Source: Rhizophagus irregularis (Eukaryota > Glomeromycota > Glomeromycetes > Glomerales > Glomeraceae). From it: a stretch of DNA of 64,000 bases. Both the position numbers and the translations under genes were made by a program. Location: positions 5,642,001 to 5,706,000 of the forward strand of contig NC_089429.1 in the NCBI RefSeq assembly GCF_026210795.1. Reading direction: 5' to 3'. Below the pieces are notes generated by a model, which worked only from the letters and a program-made list of their open reading frames with translations, was not told where the DNA came from and did no database searches. Numbering within the stretch: the first letter of the stretch is position 1; every line of letters starts with the position of its first letter. Shown piece by piece: positions 44,972-57,000 of the stretch.

Positions 44972-46795
44972 GATGATATTTTAATGATTAAAGTATTTCC
45001 GATGTTTTGTTATGTAAAGCACCATGAAACTTCTACACGAAATCAATGAGAAGTCAAAATTTAAGTCTATTAGTTACGGAAAAAATTTCATATCTGTATT
45101 TTGCGTAATAATCTTCAAATAAAGATATTATTATATAATATTGAAGTTTGTTTAAAATAAATTTCCTTTAACCATTTGTATGAATTGGGTAATTGTTGTA
45201 GTAAATCGATATAATATTTTATGTAGTAATGGATGTCTAATAAGCTTGATCAATGGATCAAAAAGATGCGCTCCTCTTGTGTCCTCGACATGACATCGCA
45301 TTGATACTAAAACAATTAATATTACTACATATTAAGTAGATAAAATTAAACGTTCTTTTAGTAGAGTACCACGTCAATGTTAATTTTCCGTAATCACGAT
45401 CAATTTATATATTTTGCTGCCTATATTAAAATTTAAAAGGCATATCATTATTGAGTTTGTTAGTAAATTATCTTCTTTACTCGTTATTATATGCGATAAG
45501 TAAAATCTCGTTCGGAAACTTGCTGCCTCAATTGTAACTTCAAAAATTAAAAAATCAAGGTCCCAGATTTTTCGAGTTTATCATTATAATTCTTGAATTT
45601 AGAAACAATAAAATCAATGAGTTTAGAGTTGGTACCACTTATGATAATATCTTATCAAATTGTACAGCATTAGAATTTTTTGGAAATAAATAAAATTATA
45701 AATTAGGATATTAAGTTTATAACGCCTGATTATTTTCTCACAACAGTCATCTTTTAGGATCGAGAATTCATGGATCAGATGGCACACTTACTGCTGCGTT
45801 ACCACGATAATCAATGATTTTTGTGATTTTTTTAGCCTTTTAATATTAATATATTTTTTTTAAAAAAAAATTTCTTTTCATCTTTTTATGGATCAGATGG
45901 TACACTTACTATTGCTGTACTATAGTGAGCGCCAATTTTAACTTTTACTCGCTCTTTCCGCGATCATTTAACCAAAAAAATTTATTAAAGAAAATTTTGT
46001 GTTTTTTAATGAAATTAGCGTCCATAAATAAATATTTTCAATATATTGGAAGTTTATCGGTATTCGGTATAAGATTTGAAAATTAAATAGATTGAGTTTT
46101 TGATAAACCTACTACAAAGAACCCATACTTTTTCCGAAACATAATCCAAAAATTAGGTTAAATATAGAAGCAGTCAAACTTTTATTAAAACGTGACGAAG
46201 AAAAAATAGCATACACATTGTATCAAAAATATATTAAGACCACTGGCACCGTGAGGCGCAGCAGAAACAGAAGAAACTTCAAAAAATTCGCCAAAAAGAA
46301 AAAAAAAGAGAGGATGCAGCGGATTTTGGTTTAAATTCTTTTTTATTGCGTTAACATGACTTGATATATGTAATAATGTATAGTTTGCGGTTAATTTCAT
46401 TGATTTGTATTTAATTTTTTTTTTATCATAAAAACCAATCACGAGAACCTAGCAGCGAATCCCGAAAGAATCCAATCCAGACGGTGAATCACCCAAGATT
46501 AAATTCGACCCCTGCTTTATCGTCTCATGACTAACTAAACTATACTAAACTAAATATCAAAGAAATCTTTTATAATTTCTGTTGGTAATTTTTTTTTTAA
46601 CGCGAAATCACGTGACTTCAGCTAAGATTGATTAATTTATCTGATCTATTCACATCTTCCACCCTCCATCTCTTCTGATATTACTTTTCTTTTGGACTTT
46701 ATATTTTTCTCATCCAGTTCTCTATGAAATCATTATTCAATATCGTAAATTTTTGTATCCCGCCACGTGATTATTAATGATTCTTTCTTTAACTC
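44972..46795. other. Intergenic, no gene seen
   Basis: AT-rich with scattered short frames. It contains a 33-bp direct repeat (45770-45802 and 45888-45920, ATGGATCAGATGG…ACACTTACT) and CACGTG at 46609 and 46764. Confidence 0.4.
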
Positions 46796-47765
46796 TACCT
46801 AACCATTCCGCCCTCGGAAGTGAATTACGTTCCATCTTAAATCCTTCATTGCTTTCTTTTCTATCGCTTCCCATTCCATTTCCTCTCCGCACTCTTTAAA
46901 AATATTCTTCAATTCCTCCACTTTTGGTGTGATGCTTTCCCTGCATGTATCATTGTAAATCTCTCATTCACCGCTTTCAACGCTTCTACATTTTTCTTAC
47001 TCGTCTCCCATCCTAATAACGGTGGTGAAAGCACAGTATAACGTTCGTAGGGAATTTTCATCTTCGGCACGTTCTTCATTTCATCTCTTTGATCGTTAAT
47101 AATTTTCACGACCTCTTCTATAGTAACGTTATCTTTTTGTAATTTCTTACTGGTTATTATGTCCCGCTCAACATCCTCCTCTACTCCTCTATATTTCTTT
47201 ATCACATCTACTACCTCATTATCCGTTTACATTATTCCCACGATTCTGTATAACCTTCATTGGTCTTTTTTGTACTTTGATACATACTAATGCCACCCAA
47301 TTCTGAAAAAACTCTTTGTGGTGGCGTGTCCAATAAAGGTCCAGTAACTCTATCATTTTTTCGCTCTTCTTCTATCTTCTTATTATCGACCTTAACAACG
47401 TCCCTTTTCTTTTCTCGTTTTTCAGCTCGATATTCTCCTTGAAATTTCTTACTTTCCATATTTTCTCCGAATTCCTCTGTTCTATTGATCGTTCCACCAA
47501 CTGTTCCATTGATTTTTGATCCTTAAGATATGCTATTATTTTCCAATTTTTTGATATTTTTAGGATCTTAGAAAACATGCCAACTGACGATTCTTGATTA
47601 AAAAACTCGTATTCGTTATTATTACATTCTCCCATTTCTTCAAGAGTGAGATCTCTAATTAATTGCCAACGGTCACGCTCCCATTTTACTATCTTCTTAT
47701 ACCACCTAATCCAGTGTTTGTTAATACCAATACTACCGAAAGAGTTATTTGCGGTAAAATTTTAT
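46796..47765 (-). pseudogene. Decayed gene of unknown family
   Basis: Three minus-strand open pieces (about 47765-47400, 47459-47232 and 47205-46909) follow one another in different frames and read as one natural-looking protein: a Trp-rich front (Trp-Ile-Arg-Trp-Tyr-Lys-Lys…Trp-Glu-Arg-Asp-Arg-Trp), a helical Lys/Glu-rich middle, and a Pro-Pro-Leu-Leu-Gly-Trp motif near the end. At least two frameshifts separate them; spliced introns are less likely because the pieces overlap. The domain is not recognised, and a transposon-encoded protein is possible. Confidence 0.45.
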
Positions 47766-48129
47766 ATTTATATTGGACCTTTACTTTAATACTAAAAACT
47801 TTCCCTAACTTAGACAGCCAATACCTTCATCTTTCCAATGCTTCAGAAAAATATGTCACGTGATTTTTGTATATTAATTAATCAAATCTTGATCTTCAAC
47901 CAAAACCGGAATTTCTGTGATCCGGCTGTGAATTCAATTCACACCCGTTCCTACAATTTTTCTTCTCCACCAAGTTGGCATCGCCTCAATTTCGAAAGGG
48001 TTTGACGCGATTTGGTTTTCAGTTGATAGAATTGCTTTCGGTCTTAATATATAGGATCTTTATAATTTTTTACTGTAACTTTGTTCACTTTGAGAAATAA
48101 AAATAAAAAAAAAACCGGAATTTATGTGA

Positions 48130-48387
48130 TCAACTACTTTTCTTTTTTCGTGCTGATCGACTAGTTTTCTTTCCGTTTTTGTTTGGAGTGGATCTTGATT
48201 TCTTTGTTCGCAACATAACCTCTTTTTCCATAAAAATCTCTTTCCTTAATCCATCTATTACATCATAATTCTTGCATATTATTCGTTCCTTATCCTCTAA
48301 CACACTTTCCTTATTTATCTTAGATCTCTTTATCTCTTCACGTGCTTTCCTCGTAATTTCTCGCACTCGAAAGTCTTGCAATTTCAT
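48130..48387 (-). CDS. Small basic protein (85 aa), unknown
   Basis: ATG-started frame with strongly charged, helical composition (Arg-Glu-Ile-Thr-Arg-Lys-Ala-Arg-Glu-Glu) and a Lys/Arg/Ser-rich end resembling a nuclear localisation signal. It may be the last exon of the decayed gene or an independent remnant. No family is recognised. It lies upstream of the F-box gene on the opposite strand. Confidence 0.3.
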   Translation of the reverse strand: MKLQDFRVREITRKAREEIKRSKINKESVLEDKERIICKNYDVIDGLRKEIFMEKEVMLRTKKSRSTPNKNGKKTSRSARKKKSS

Positions 48388-48695
48388 CTATATATATGTC
48401 AAAGGACATTCTCGTACAACTTATTAACAAAGTATTTATAGTTATTCTTTGTAATCCTGTAGACATTTTGTATTTAATATATAAATTAAATAAATAAAAT
48501 ATCAAAAAATGTTAACGAAATTAGAAAATAACAAAATGATCGACAAAATGATCGACAAAAAAAAATCCTTGATAAGCCCTAATGTTACATGACATAAATC
48601 GTACGACAATATTTGGTTATTTATACCGTGATTGTGAAATGTGATCCTTTTCTTTTTTCTCACTCTTCTCTCTCTTTCGCTTACAATCTTACAAT

Positions 48696-50243
48696 ATGAC
48701 ATGTTCAAAAATATTTTCAGGAGATTTACCTGAAATAACATATGATATCATAAAATATTTTAAAGATGATATCTCAACTTTATATTCATGTGTTTTAGTC
48801 AACAGATTTTGGTGTCGTTTAGCTATTCCATTATTATGGAATAATCCATTCTCAATTCCTACAAGAAATTGTAAATTTATTGAAACTTATTTACATCATT
48901 TAAATGATGATTTAAAAGCAAAATTGAATGAATATAAAATTAATGATAATATTTTTCCTCCAAATACACTTTTCAATTATACTATTTTTTTAAAACAACT
49001 ACATACAAGAAAAGTTATTTTTTCTATTGAAAAGTGGTCAAAAGATGTTAAAATTTTAAAACCCAAGAGTCGATCAATTTCAAATTTTAAAAGATTAGTT
49101 CATATGTCATTAATTCAAATCTTTATTGAAAATGAAGTAAAATTACATACACTTGATATTCAAATCACCAATTATAATTGTTATGATTCTTATATAGATG
49201 ATATACTTGATTTAATGTTAGAGAATCCCAATTTCTTTCATAAAATTAAAAATTTAAAAGTTTGTTTTATTAATTCCTCATATAATGATCATAATAATCG
49301 TATATCACAAATAATTAATTTACATCAAAATCTTAAAAAAATTATATTAGGTTATAAAAGTTTTCCTTTATATCAATCATTATTATTATCAAATGATTAT
49401 AATCGTACAAATACTTTAAATACAATTGTTTTTTATCATATAAATTTTAATGGTATAATCAATTTAAACAAAGTATTTGAACAATTGAATGGTTTAGAAT
49501 CTGTTCACATCATTTACTGTTATTCTTTATGTGCTGGATTTATTAAACAAATAATTAAATTAACTAAACCATTCAAAGTAAAATCTTTATATTTTGGTGA
49601 AAATTTTCAAATTGATGAATATATACATTTATTTTTACAAAAATTTGGTGATTATATGGAAAATTTTGGATTTAGATTTGGAGTTGATTTATTATCTGAA
49701 CAACAATTACTTGAATTAATTACAAAATATTGTAAAAATATCAAATTTCTTGATTTGATCATATCTGAAAATCGGATTGTCTATACATTATTCAATTTAA
49801 TAGAAAATATAAATCAAAATCTTAAATATCTTTCTATTACTATCTTAAATAATTCACAAGCTAGTGAACATAGTTCAATTATTTTACGAAATTTAGGTCA
49901 AATACTTCCTAACAAATTAGAATACTTAAATTTGGTTCTTAATATTAATATAGATGATTTTGAAATATTCTTAAAAAATTCTCAGGATACTTTTATTGAA
50001 AAGTTTTTGATTGATAATAGGGGATGTCGTGATGTTTTATCTTGTGCAAAAGAATATATTATGAAAGAAAAAAGAGTTAAATATTTGGCTATTAGAGATT
50101 ATAGAAATTATAATAAGATGGATCTGTATTTTTTGAAAGAAGAAAAGAAGGAATTTGAGTTATATGATATTGAAATTCAAAAATATAATGATTTGGTTAT
50201 TGGTAGTAAATTGAATTTTGTAAAAGAATTGGAGGATATTTAG
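48696..50243 (+). CDS. F-box protein with leucine-rich C-terminal region (515 aa)
   Basis: Single exon. Residues about 8-52 match an F-box (Leu-Pro-Glu-Ile…Ile-Ile-Lys-Tyr-Phe…Leu-Tyr-Ser-Cys-Val-Leu-Val-Asn-Arg-Phe-Trp-Cys…Pro-Leu-Leu-Trp-Asn-Asn-Pro-Phe), which binds Skp1 in SCF ubiquitin ligases. The rest has irregular leucine-rich repeat-like segments (Leu-Lys-Lys-Ile-Ile-Leu, Leu-Lys-Tyr-Leu-Ser-Ile, Leu-Glu-Tyr-Leu-Asn-Leu), likely for substrate binding. A TATTTATACC stretch lies about 70 bp before the ATG in a pyrimidine-rich leader. The frame is intact, and the architecture and size suit the F-box family expanded in glomeromycotan fungi. The substrate is unknown. Confidence 0.88.
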   Translation: MTCSKIFSGDLPEITYDIIKYFKDDISTLYSCVLVNRFWCRLAIPLLWNNPFSIPTRNCKFIETYLHHLNDDLKAKLNEYKINDNIFPPNTLFNYTIFLKQLHTRKVIFSIEKWSKDVKILKPKSRSISNFKRLVHMSLIQIFIENEVKLHTLDIQITNYNCYDSYIDDILDLMLENPNFFHKIKNLKVCFINSSYNDHNNRISQIINLHQNLKKIILGYKSFPLYQSLLLSNDYNRTNTLNTIVFYHINFNGIINLNKVFEQLNGLESVHIIYCYSLCAGFIKQIIKLTKPFKVKSLYFGENFQIDEYIHLFLQKFGDYMENFGFRFGVDLLSEQQLLELITKYCKNIKFLDLIISENRIVYTLFNLIENINQNLKYLSITILNNSQASEHSSIILRNLGQILPNKLEYLNLVLNINIDDFEIFLKNSQDTFIEKFLIDNRGCRDVLSCAKEYIMKEKRVKYLAIRDYRNYNKMDLYFLKEEKKEFELYDIEIQKYNDLVIGSKLNFVKELEDI

Positions 50244-53193
50244 TATTAAAAAGTATAGTTGTTCATTTTCATTTTTCATTTTTTTCTTCATTTTTTTTTC
50301 TTTTTTCTTCATTTTTTTTTCTTTCTTTGTTTTATATTTTCGTTTATAGATTTAGAGTCAGTTGCATGATTGTAATTACTATGCTATATTATGTAATTAC
50401 CGTCTATTCATACAATAAAAAAAGTTTAAAAAATACAAATCAATGTCAGTTCATATAATAAACTAGGTAACGGGGACCGTTGGAGCGTCCGAAGTATGTA
50501 ACATCGAATAAATTTTAAGTTATTTACGCGTTTACGCGTTTGCTGATCCCTAAAATTTCATAATTGTTATAATTGTTACGCCTGATCCTAAATTTTCATT
50601 TGTTATACACGCGGCGGTCGCGGCGTGACAGACGAATATTGCATTGTATCGAGTCTAACTTATAGTCCTACGCTACGCTTCGGACAACAATAAATATTAA
50701 ACATACCAGGTCAGGGAGTTTTATTAATGATTAATAAAATTTTATTATCGCGCACTCGCCCACACTAATCAGGTATCGGGTATTTTTAAAATGTTGACTC
50801 TAGAGTCTTGTTTGCAGAATAACTCGATGATGCTCTCAATAATTTTTTAGGTTACGTAAACCTTTTACGGAAAAAAGATGGAATATAAAAAACGGATCGA
50901 CTTTTTTTTACAGGATTTTAGGACAATAACAGCAGGTTCAACTATACGTTGAAAGCAAAAGTCACGCGCAATATTTTATGTTGTAGATTTTATTAAGTCA
51001 AATTTCATTTGTCGTGAATCTCCTTTAAATTTCTCCGGTGTAACAATTTAATGACATTATCAACTGTTTATACTAAACTGATTAGGTTAACGGCATCAAA
51101 TCTAATATTTAACTTGCCTCTTTATTTTTTAAGGATTAACCTAATATTCTAGCGGCATGCGCCATCAAATCTTAATATTTATTAATCTTTTTTTTTTTAT
51201 TTATTTTATTTACATAAAAAAATATCAACAGTTCTTAATGATTCTTCCCATGAAATGTGATTATTGCCTTTATCAATCATTTCTCCAATAATTTCATCCC
51301 ATGATATTAACCTTCCCATAAAAGGTCAGACGACAAATAAAGAATTGCGGTACAGGTTTAATTTCGTTTTTCTTAAAATATCAAGATATACTAGTACTTC
51401 ACGAATGAATCAATGAAGATAATTTTATTAAATATTATGTAAAATATTATTAAAAAAAAAATTCATAAAGAATGTTCTTGGGAACGAAGTTGAATAAAAT
51501 TCCCCTATAATTATTTAAAAAAAATTTCTGCTTAATAAACGTCAAATATGAATAGGTCACTCAATACATGATATGCTGGTGGTCACTTTGAAACTGATTA
51601 ACTGATAAATAATAGGAAAAACTGTGATTACGTACAAAATAATGATATATTGTATATTTTAGACATGTATATGATATAAATTTATACTAAAACTATTTAC
51701 TGGGAATTTTACGATCATTTTAATTAAAAAACTTTATATGCTAATAAGATTCAATTCTAATTTGACCCTAGGATTTCTTAGATCTTTTTTGCCTTTGCTG
51801 ATTTTGGCCAATGATTTATTATTTCTTAAAGTAAGGTAAGCCCGCATCACGTTTATCTTTAAATACCAAATGGGCTTCCGCGTCCGCGTTACGTTTATAT
51901 TCAGCCGGTGCTGCATCTGCGCCAATAATGAATTTAAAAGAATCCTTAATATTAATATGAATAAAAAAAATAAATCCTTCTTTTAAAGTGATGATTTATT
52001 TACCCGCTAAAATAATAGTAAAGACGAAAATCAACAATAAACATTTGAATTTCATTATTGATTTCATGTGTATTATATATAATTTTAATTCGTTATTTAT
52101 TAATGTATTTAAAGAAATTTTCTCTCGTATTTTTCAAAGTGTTTATATAAGAAAATTTTTCTACAATAATACGTATACTAAATTATTTTATGAATTAATA
52201 AAGGCAAAGCGGTAAAGAAGACATACGAGAATATTTTTGCCACGATTTATTTGTTGTTTTGTTAACGAGGGCGAAGTAAAAGCGTACAAGAGTATTTTTG
52301 CCACGATTTCTACATTGTTGCCATGTTAAAATTTACAATTGAAGAGCAGAATCACTAAGTTAATAAAAATAAAATGCGAGATTTTGATGTTAATAATTAT
52401 TTTTTGCACAATTATCTGTAAAATTGTTGTTTTATTAACATTTTTTGCATTGCGCCACAATCAGAACGAACAATGCCACTTTAAATTAATAATGTGGAAA
52501 AGATGATTATTTTTTTTAAAAAAAAATAAATAAATCAAAATAGTAACTAGATCAGGAAATTCATTTCACAGCCAAATCAACAGAAAATGAATTCACATTA
52601 AAAAATAAAAGGTTATTAGACAATTTAATCATATCAACACGTAATTTATCAAAAGTATTTTGCCGATGATGATAATATTATTAACTTCCCATATTGAATG
52701 GTGTCTAGCATCAAATTTGGAAAGTTATTTGGACATTTATAAAAAAAAATTAGATGAAGGAATTTATAACGAGGAAAATTTTAATGAAAATGTGATCAAT
52801 TAAATTATTTGACTGTTATTATATTAAAATTAATGAAAACAGTACATTAGAATAATGAATTTCAAAATTACAATGATAGCAAATGTTGACAATATTATTC
52901 AAGAGATAATGATTTTAAAGAAAATCTTGAGTATATAGCGATGAGCGAATAAATTTTATTGAGAATATATAGTTCAAAAAAATTAAACGAGTCCAGAAAA
53001 TAGCTTAGTTATAGTAATAATTGTATATTCTATCCCTTATTATAAGGTAGTAATTATCCATCCCTTATATATTTACTTATCCATATGATCCCATTATGTC
53101 GAAACGTAATACAATAACTGCTGTTCGCTATATCGCCGATAAATTACGTAATAAATTTCTTTATTTGATTTTAAAAACATTTGATACATCTTT
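50244..53193. other. Intergenic with small coding-like scraps
   Basis: 50455-50700 is noticeably richer in G and C, with GTCCGAAG (50488) and its inverse CTTCGGAC (50678) as possible ends of a small element. A minus-strand scrap near 51815-51950 reads Phe-Ile-Ile-Gly-Ala-Asp-Ala-Ala-Pro-Ala-Glu-Tyr-Lys before a stop. 52224-52345 holds two tandem copies (period 61 bp) of a unit with TATTTTTGCCACGATTT. None supports a gene. Confidence 0.4.
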
Positions 53194-54926
53194 TTAAAAT
53201 TTTCTTGGTTTAATCCTAACCATTAATTCTGTACAAGCATTAATAAAATCAGAACTATATTTTAATGGAGAATTCATATCAACTAATTCAATATCATATT
53301 TTCTATAAATTAATATTAATAAACATTTTATTTCTATGATTGCCAATTTTCTTCCAGGACAAATTCTAATTCCTCCTCCAAATATTGGGAAAGTATTTTT
53401 TAATTTTTTCTTTTCAAGTAAATATTTATCACTTTCTTCAACTCTGTAAAATCTATCAGGATCAAACTTTTCAGGTTCAGTCCAATAATCTTTATGTTTC
53501 ATTAATGCGGAAAACAGCATTTGAAATCTAGTTCCTTCTGGCCAATCGTATCCTCCAACCTTATCAGTTTGAGTATTTAGACGACCAATAAAAAAAGCTA
53601 CAGGATAGTGACGATTTATTTCTTTGGTAACCGCATCGCAATATTCTAATTTATCAAGATCTTTATATGTTATTGGTCTTGTTAAGTCATTTTCGAAAAC
53701 TCTATCAAATTCTTGTCTCAATCGTTGCTTCACTTCTGGATAATGTTCAAGAGAATATATTATAAAGCAAATAAAATTCGCTGCCTATGATATTTTTTTA
53801 AAGAAATGAGATTTTTTTTTTAAAAAAAAACGATAGAAATTTCAAAGTACATATTTTTGAATAAAATAAAATAATTTTACTTACGGTATCAGTCCCTCCA
53901 AAGTATATTACCAAAAATTTCTTTATCAGTCATTGGTCTTAATAAATCAGCGTCGGCTTGTTTCAAAACGTTGATATCACGTGGTGTATTCGCGGTTATA
54001 TAAGACGTCAACATATCATGACGAAGTGGTTGATCTAATGGTGTATTTTCAATTTCAATCCTTCTTTCTTTAACAATGTTATATAATCTATCAAACAAGT
54101 AATCTTTATTTTTCAATAATTTCTTAACTTTTCCACGAATAAAAGGAAAATTATTACGAATAAATTTATTAAAAGTGTAAAAATAAATGAGTCCTTCCAT
54201 ATAAGTTTCGAGTGATTCAACAAAATTTTCAGAATTTTTTAATTTTTCATTTTCTTTTTCATTTAAAAGATTTTTATTATTGTTACTACTAATTAACATA
54301 TTATAATAACAAGTGATAGCATCATTTTTTACTCCAGTAGAGATTCTAAAAATCATTTCATTTGTAAATCTATGCATCCATTTTGTAAGGTTTAATTCAT
54401 AATCTTCACCAAGATTATTCCAATAAGATTCCATTTCATTCCATAATTCATTAGTCCATTCAATAGCTTGATAATTAAGATTTGAAGTTGATAAAGCTTG
54501 AGTAAAAAATTGACGATTATATTTCCAAGATTTATGATCATTATTAAATGCTATTCCTACACCATCAAATCCATATTCCACGAATCCTTCCGTATTAGGT
54601 TGTCTAATAGAATATTTAGTCTTTGTTGAAGGTAAAATCATATTTTCAATTAAATCGGGTTTACATAATACTATTAAACGTTGACCTGCTAAAATTATTT
54701 CATACATATCACCATATTTTTTTTGTAATGATAATAACCAATCATTAAATCCATATCCAATTTGTTGATAAGCGCTGCCAACGATTGGAAGTGGAAATGG
54801 GCCTGGTAAAGGGTTATGACGAGTAAAATAATGATAATAAAAACGAGTTACGTAAATAATTGAAAAAACTATTAAGAGAGAAATGATATCAGAAATTCCT
54901 AAAGATGAGAAAGTCGTAGTGATCAT
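53194..54926 (-). pseudogene. Cytochrome P450 with an 11-bp frameshifting deletion
   Basis: Exon-equivalents are 54926-53885 and 53784-53194 around a 100-bp intron. Against the 31126-32172 exon, 11 bp are missing where the sequence runs GGTAATATACTT|TGGAGGGACTGA (near 53893-53901). This removes the Asp-Ala-Leu-Leu before the I-helix Gly-Thr-Asp-Thr motif and leads to a stop. Everything else, including the anchor, Trp-Lys-Tyr-Asn-Arg, Glu-Ile-Asn-Arg (ExxR) and the heme motif with Cys, is intact, so the lesion is recent. The truncated product (345 aa) would lack the heme ligand. Head-to-head with BTB gene 5. Confidence 0.85.
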
Positions 54927-55290
54927 GTTTCAAAAAATATTAAAAAAAGGTGAAGGGAATTATAACTGATAATAAATTAAAAAAAAAATTTTTTTTTGGA
55001 TAGTAACGATTCTTATATATATAAAAATAAAGATGAAATTTTAATTAAAACTGACGTTTATGCAGTGAAGATAGTAATTTGAGTCGAGGAGATATTTTTG
55101 TCTTTTACTGTATCGATAGTTTACTACGCGGATAAACAAAGAAAAGTGCACAAAAGTAAATAAAAACTTTGAGATACTGCTTTTATACTTAAAGTTAAAA
55201 GGGGAAATGCCTAATAAAATTTAAATACCAAATTTCTACACCATACAAATACAGTATCCTATCGGGAATATTTAAACTACGGTACCCACG
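54927..55290. other. Divergent region between broken P450 and BTB gene 5
   Basis: A TATATATAAG stretch (minus strand, 55013-55022) lies about 88 bp before the P450 ATG. No gene seen. Confidence 0.4.
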
Positions 55291-55430
55291 TATTATATCA
55301 CGTGATTAATCTAAGTGTCGAATTTCGGTAATTTCTCGGGCCGAAATATTTGAAATATTTCCGAAACTTAACCAAATAAGTTTTAAAGTTTATAAATATT
55401 TGCAATATTTCCGAAACTTAACCAAATAAA
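55291..55430 (+). promoter_or_regulatory. BTB gene 5 promoter with E-box and 50-bp duplication
   Basis: CACGTG at 55299-55304 (188 bp before the ATG), then CGAATTTCGGTAA. The box AAATATTTGAAATATTTCC at 55344 is repeated at 55394 as AAATATTTGCAATATTTCC, each followed by GAAACTTAACCAAATAA. BTB gene 1 has this box only once. Confidence 0.5.
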
Positions 55431-55486
55431 TTTTTGTTTATTTTCTTTCGTTTCTTTGAAAGTCGAAAAAAAAAATGTCAGTTATA

Positions 55487-57000
55487 ATGTACGATAATAA
55501 ATTTTTACCAAAATTATCTGAAAATTTACTTGAAATTTTAGAAGATAATGAATTTTATGATATTACTATTGAAGTTGGTAATGATCCTTACGTAAAAATT
55601 TTTCGAGCTCATATGGTCATATTAAATTATCGTTCCCCTTATTTGCGAAGAATTTTATCCACTAACGCTAATAAAAATAAAAATGATGGAAGTCTGACAC
55701 ATATTAAATTACCAAATATTTCACCGGAAATTTTTCAAATGATTTTAAGGTGAGTAAAAACTTGACTTTTTTTTTAAAAAAAAAAAAAATAATTTAAAAT
55801 TTTACGGAAATATTCAATTTTTTTTTCGTTTAATATTTTCATTTTAGATATATTTATGGAGGAAGACTTTCTTTAGAGGAATATGATACTTCGGATATAA
55901 TTAAAATTTTGGTTGCTTCCAGTGAACTCAGTTTTGAAGAATTAATAACCCAATTACAATCATTTTTAATCGAAAATAAAAAAAATTGGATGGAACAAAA
56001 TTTTAACTTGATATATAAAACAAGTTTTGAGAATGATTCTTTCTTAAAATTACAAGATTTTTGTACAGAATTAATATCTAAAAAACCAGAAAAAATTTTT
56101 AATTCAGTCAACTTTATTTCACTTTCAGAAAAATGTGTGATTTCTCTTATTCAACATGATAATATTCAAAAGAATGTTATTCAAGTTTGGGAACATGTGC
56201 TTAAATGGGGTATCGCTCAAAATCCTGAACTTCCTTCAGATGTTTCTAGTTATTCAAAAGATGATTTTAATATTTTAAAAAATACTTTACAACAATTTAT
56301 TCCTTTTATTAATTTCTTTCATTTAACTTCTAAAGAATATTTAGATAAAGTATATCCATATAAAAAAATTATACCAAAAGATTTGCGTGAAAATTTATTT
56401 AAACATTTTATGGATCAGCAAAGCAATAACCCAGAACCAAAGATAATAATCAAGGAGACTAGTTCAAAAAGTATTGATTCAAAAATCATTACAATCCAAC
56501 ATGCTGAATTAATATCGAAATGGATTGATAAATTAGAAATCGCTGACAAGATGAAAAATTCATATGAATTTAAGTTGATTCTTCGTGGATCTCGTGATGG
56601 GTTTTCGCCTAGTAAATTCCATGAGATTTGTGATAATCGATCTCATACTATAACAATTATTAAAGTGAAAAATAGCAACGAAATTCTTGGAGGATATAAT
56701 CCGATCGTATGGAAATCTGATTATACATTTGGCGCTACTGAAGATAGTTTTATATTCTCTTTTAAGGATAAGGAAAATATTGAAAAATATATTTTAAGCC
56801 GAGTAAAGGATAAAAATTATGCTATAGCAAATAAGCCTGTTTTTGGTCCATCTTTTGGTAAAGGTGAAATTTGTTTATATGGAGAAAATTACAATCAGAG
56901 TTTTATTAATTATACTAAACGTTATGACAAACAAATTAGAGAACCAGCTTTTTTTTCTGTAGAAGAATATGAAATATTTCAAATCGTAAAGATTTATTAA
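55487..57000 (+). CDS. BTB-BACK-TLDc protein 5 (471 aa, two exons)
   Basis: Exons are 55487-55749 and 55848-57000, with a 98-bp intron (GTGAGT…TTTAG). The start was chosen by comparison with the paralogues; an in-frame ATG at 55475 would add four residues and cannot be excluded. BTB, BACK and TLDc motifs are intact. The C-terminal TLDc patch is unlike the others (Lys-Gly-Glu-Ile-Cys-Leu-Tyr in place of Asp-Gly-Asp-Leu-Glu-Leu), and the protein ends Val-Lys-Ile-Tyr through a shifted last codon pair. It is head-to-head with a P450, like gene 1, and lies about 12 kb from the main array. Confidence 0.92.

Noticed and set aside
45770-45920. Solo-LTR candidate from a 33-bp direct repeat
   Set aside because: The repeat is too short, with no TG…CA ends, primer-binding site or target duplication.
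46440-46520. Possible tRNA
   Set aside because: GC-richer, but no cloverleaf could be drawn, and the T-arm-like word is not paired.
55854-56111. Minus-strand 85-codon frame in BTB gene 5
   Set aside because: Antisense to the BTB/BACK coding exon, which has clear domain evidence; similar antisense frames lie in the TLDc parts of the other copies.
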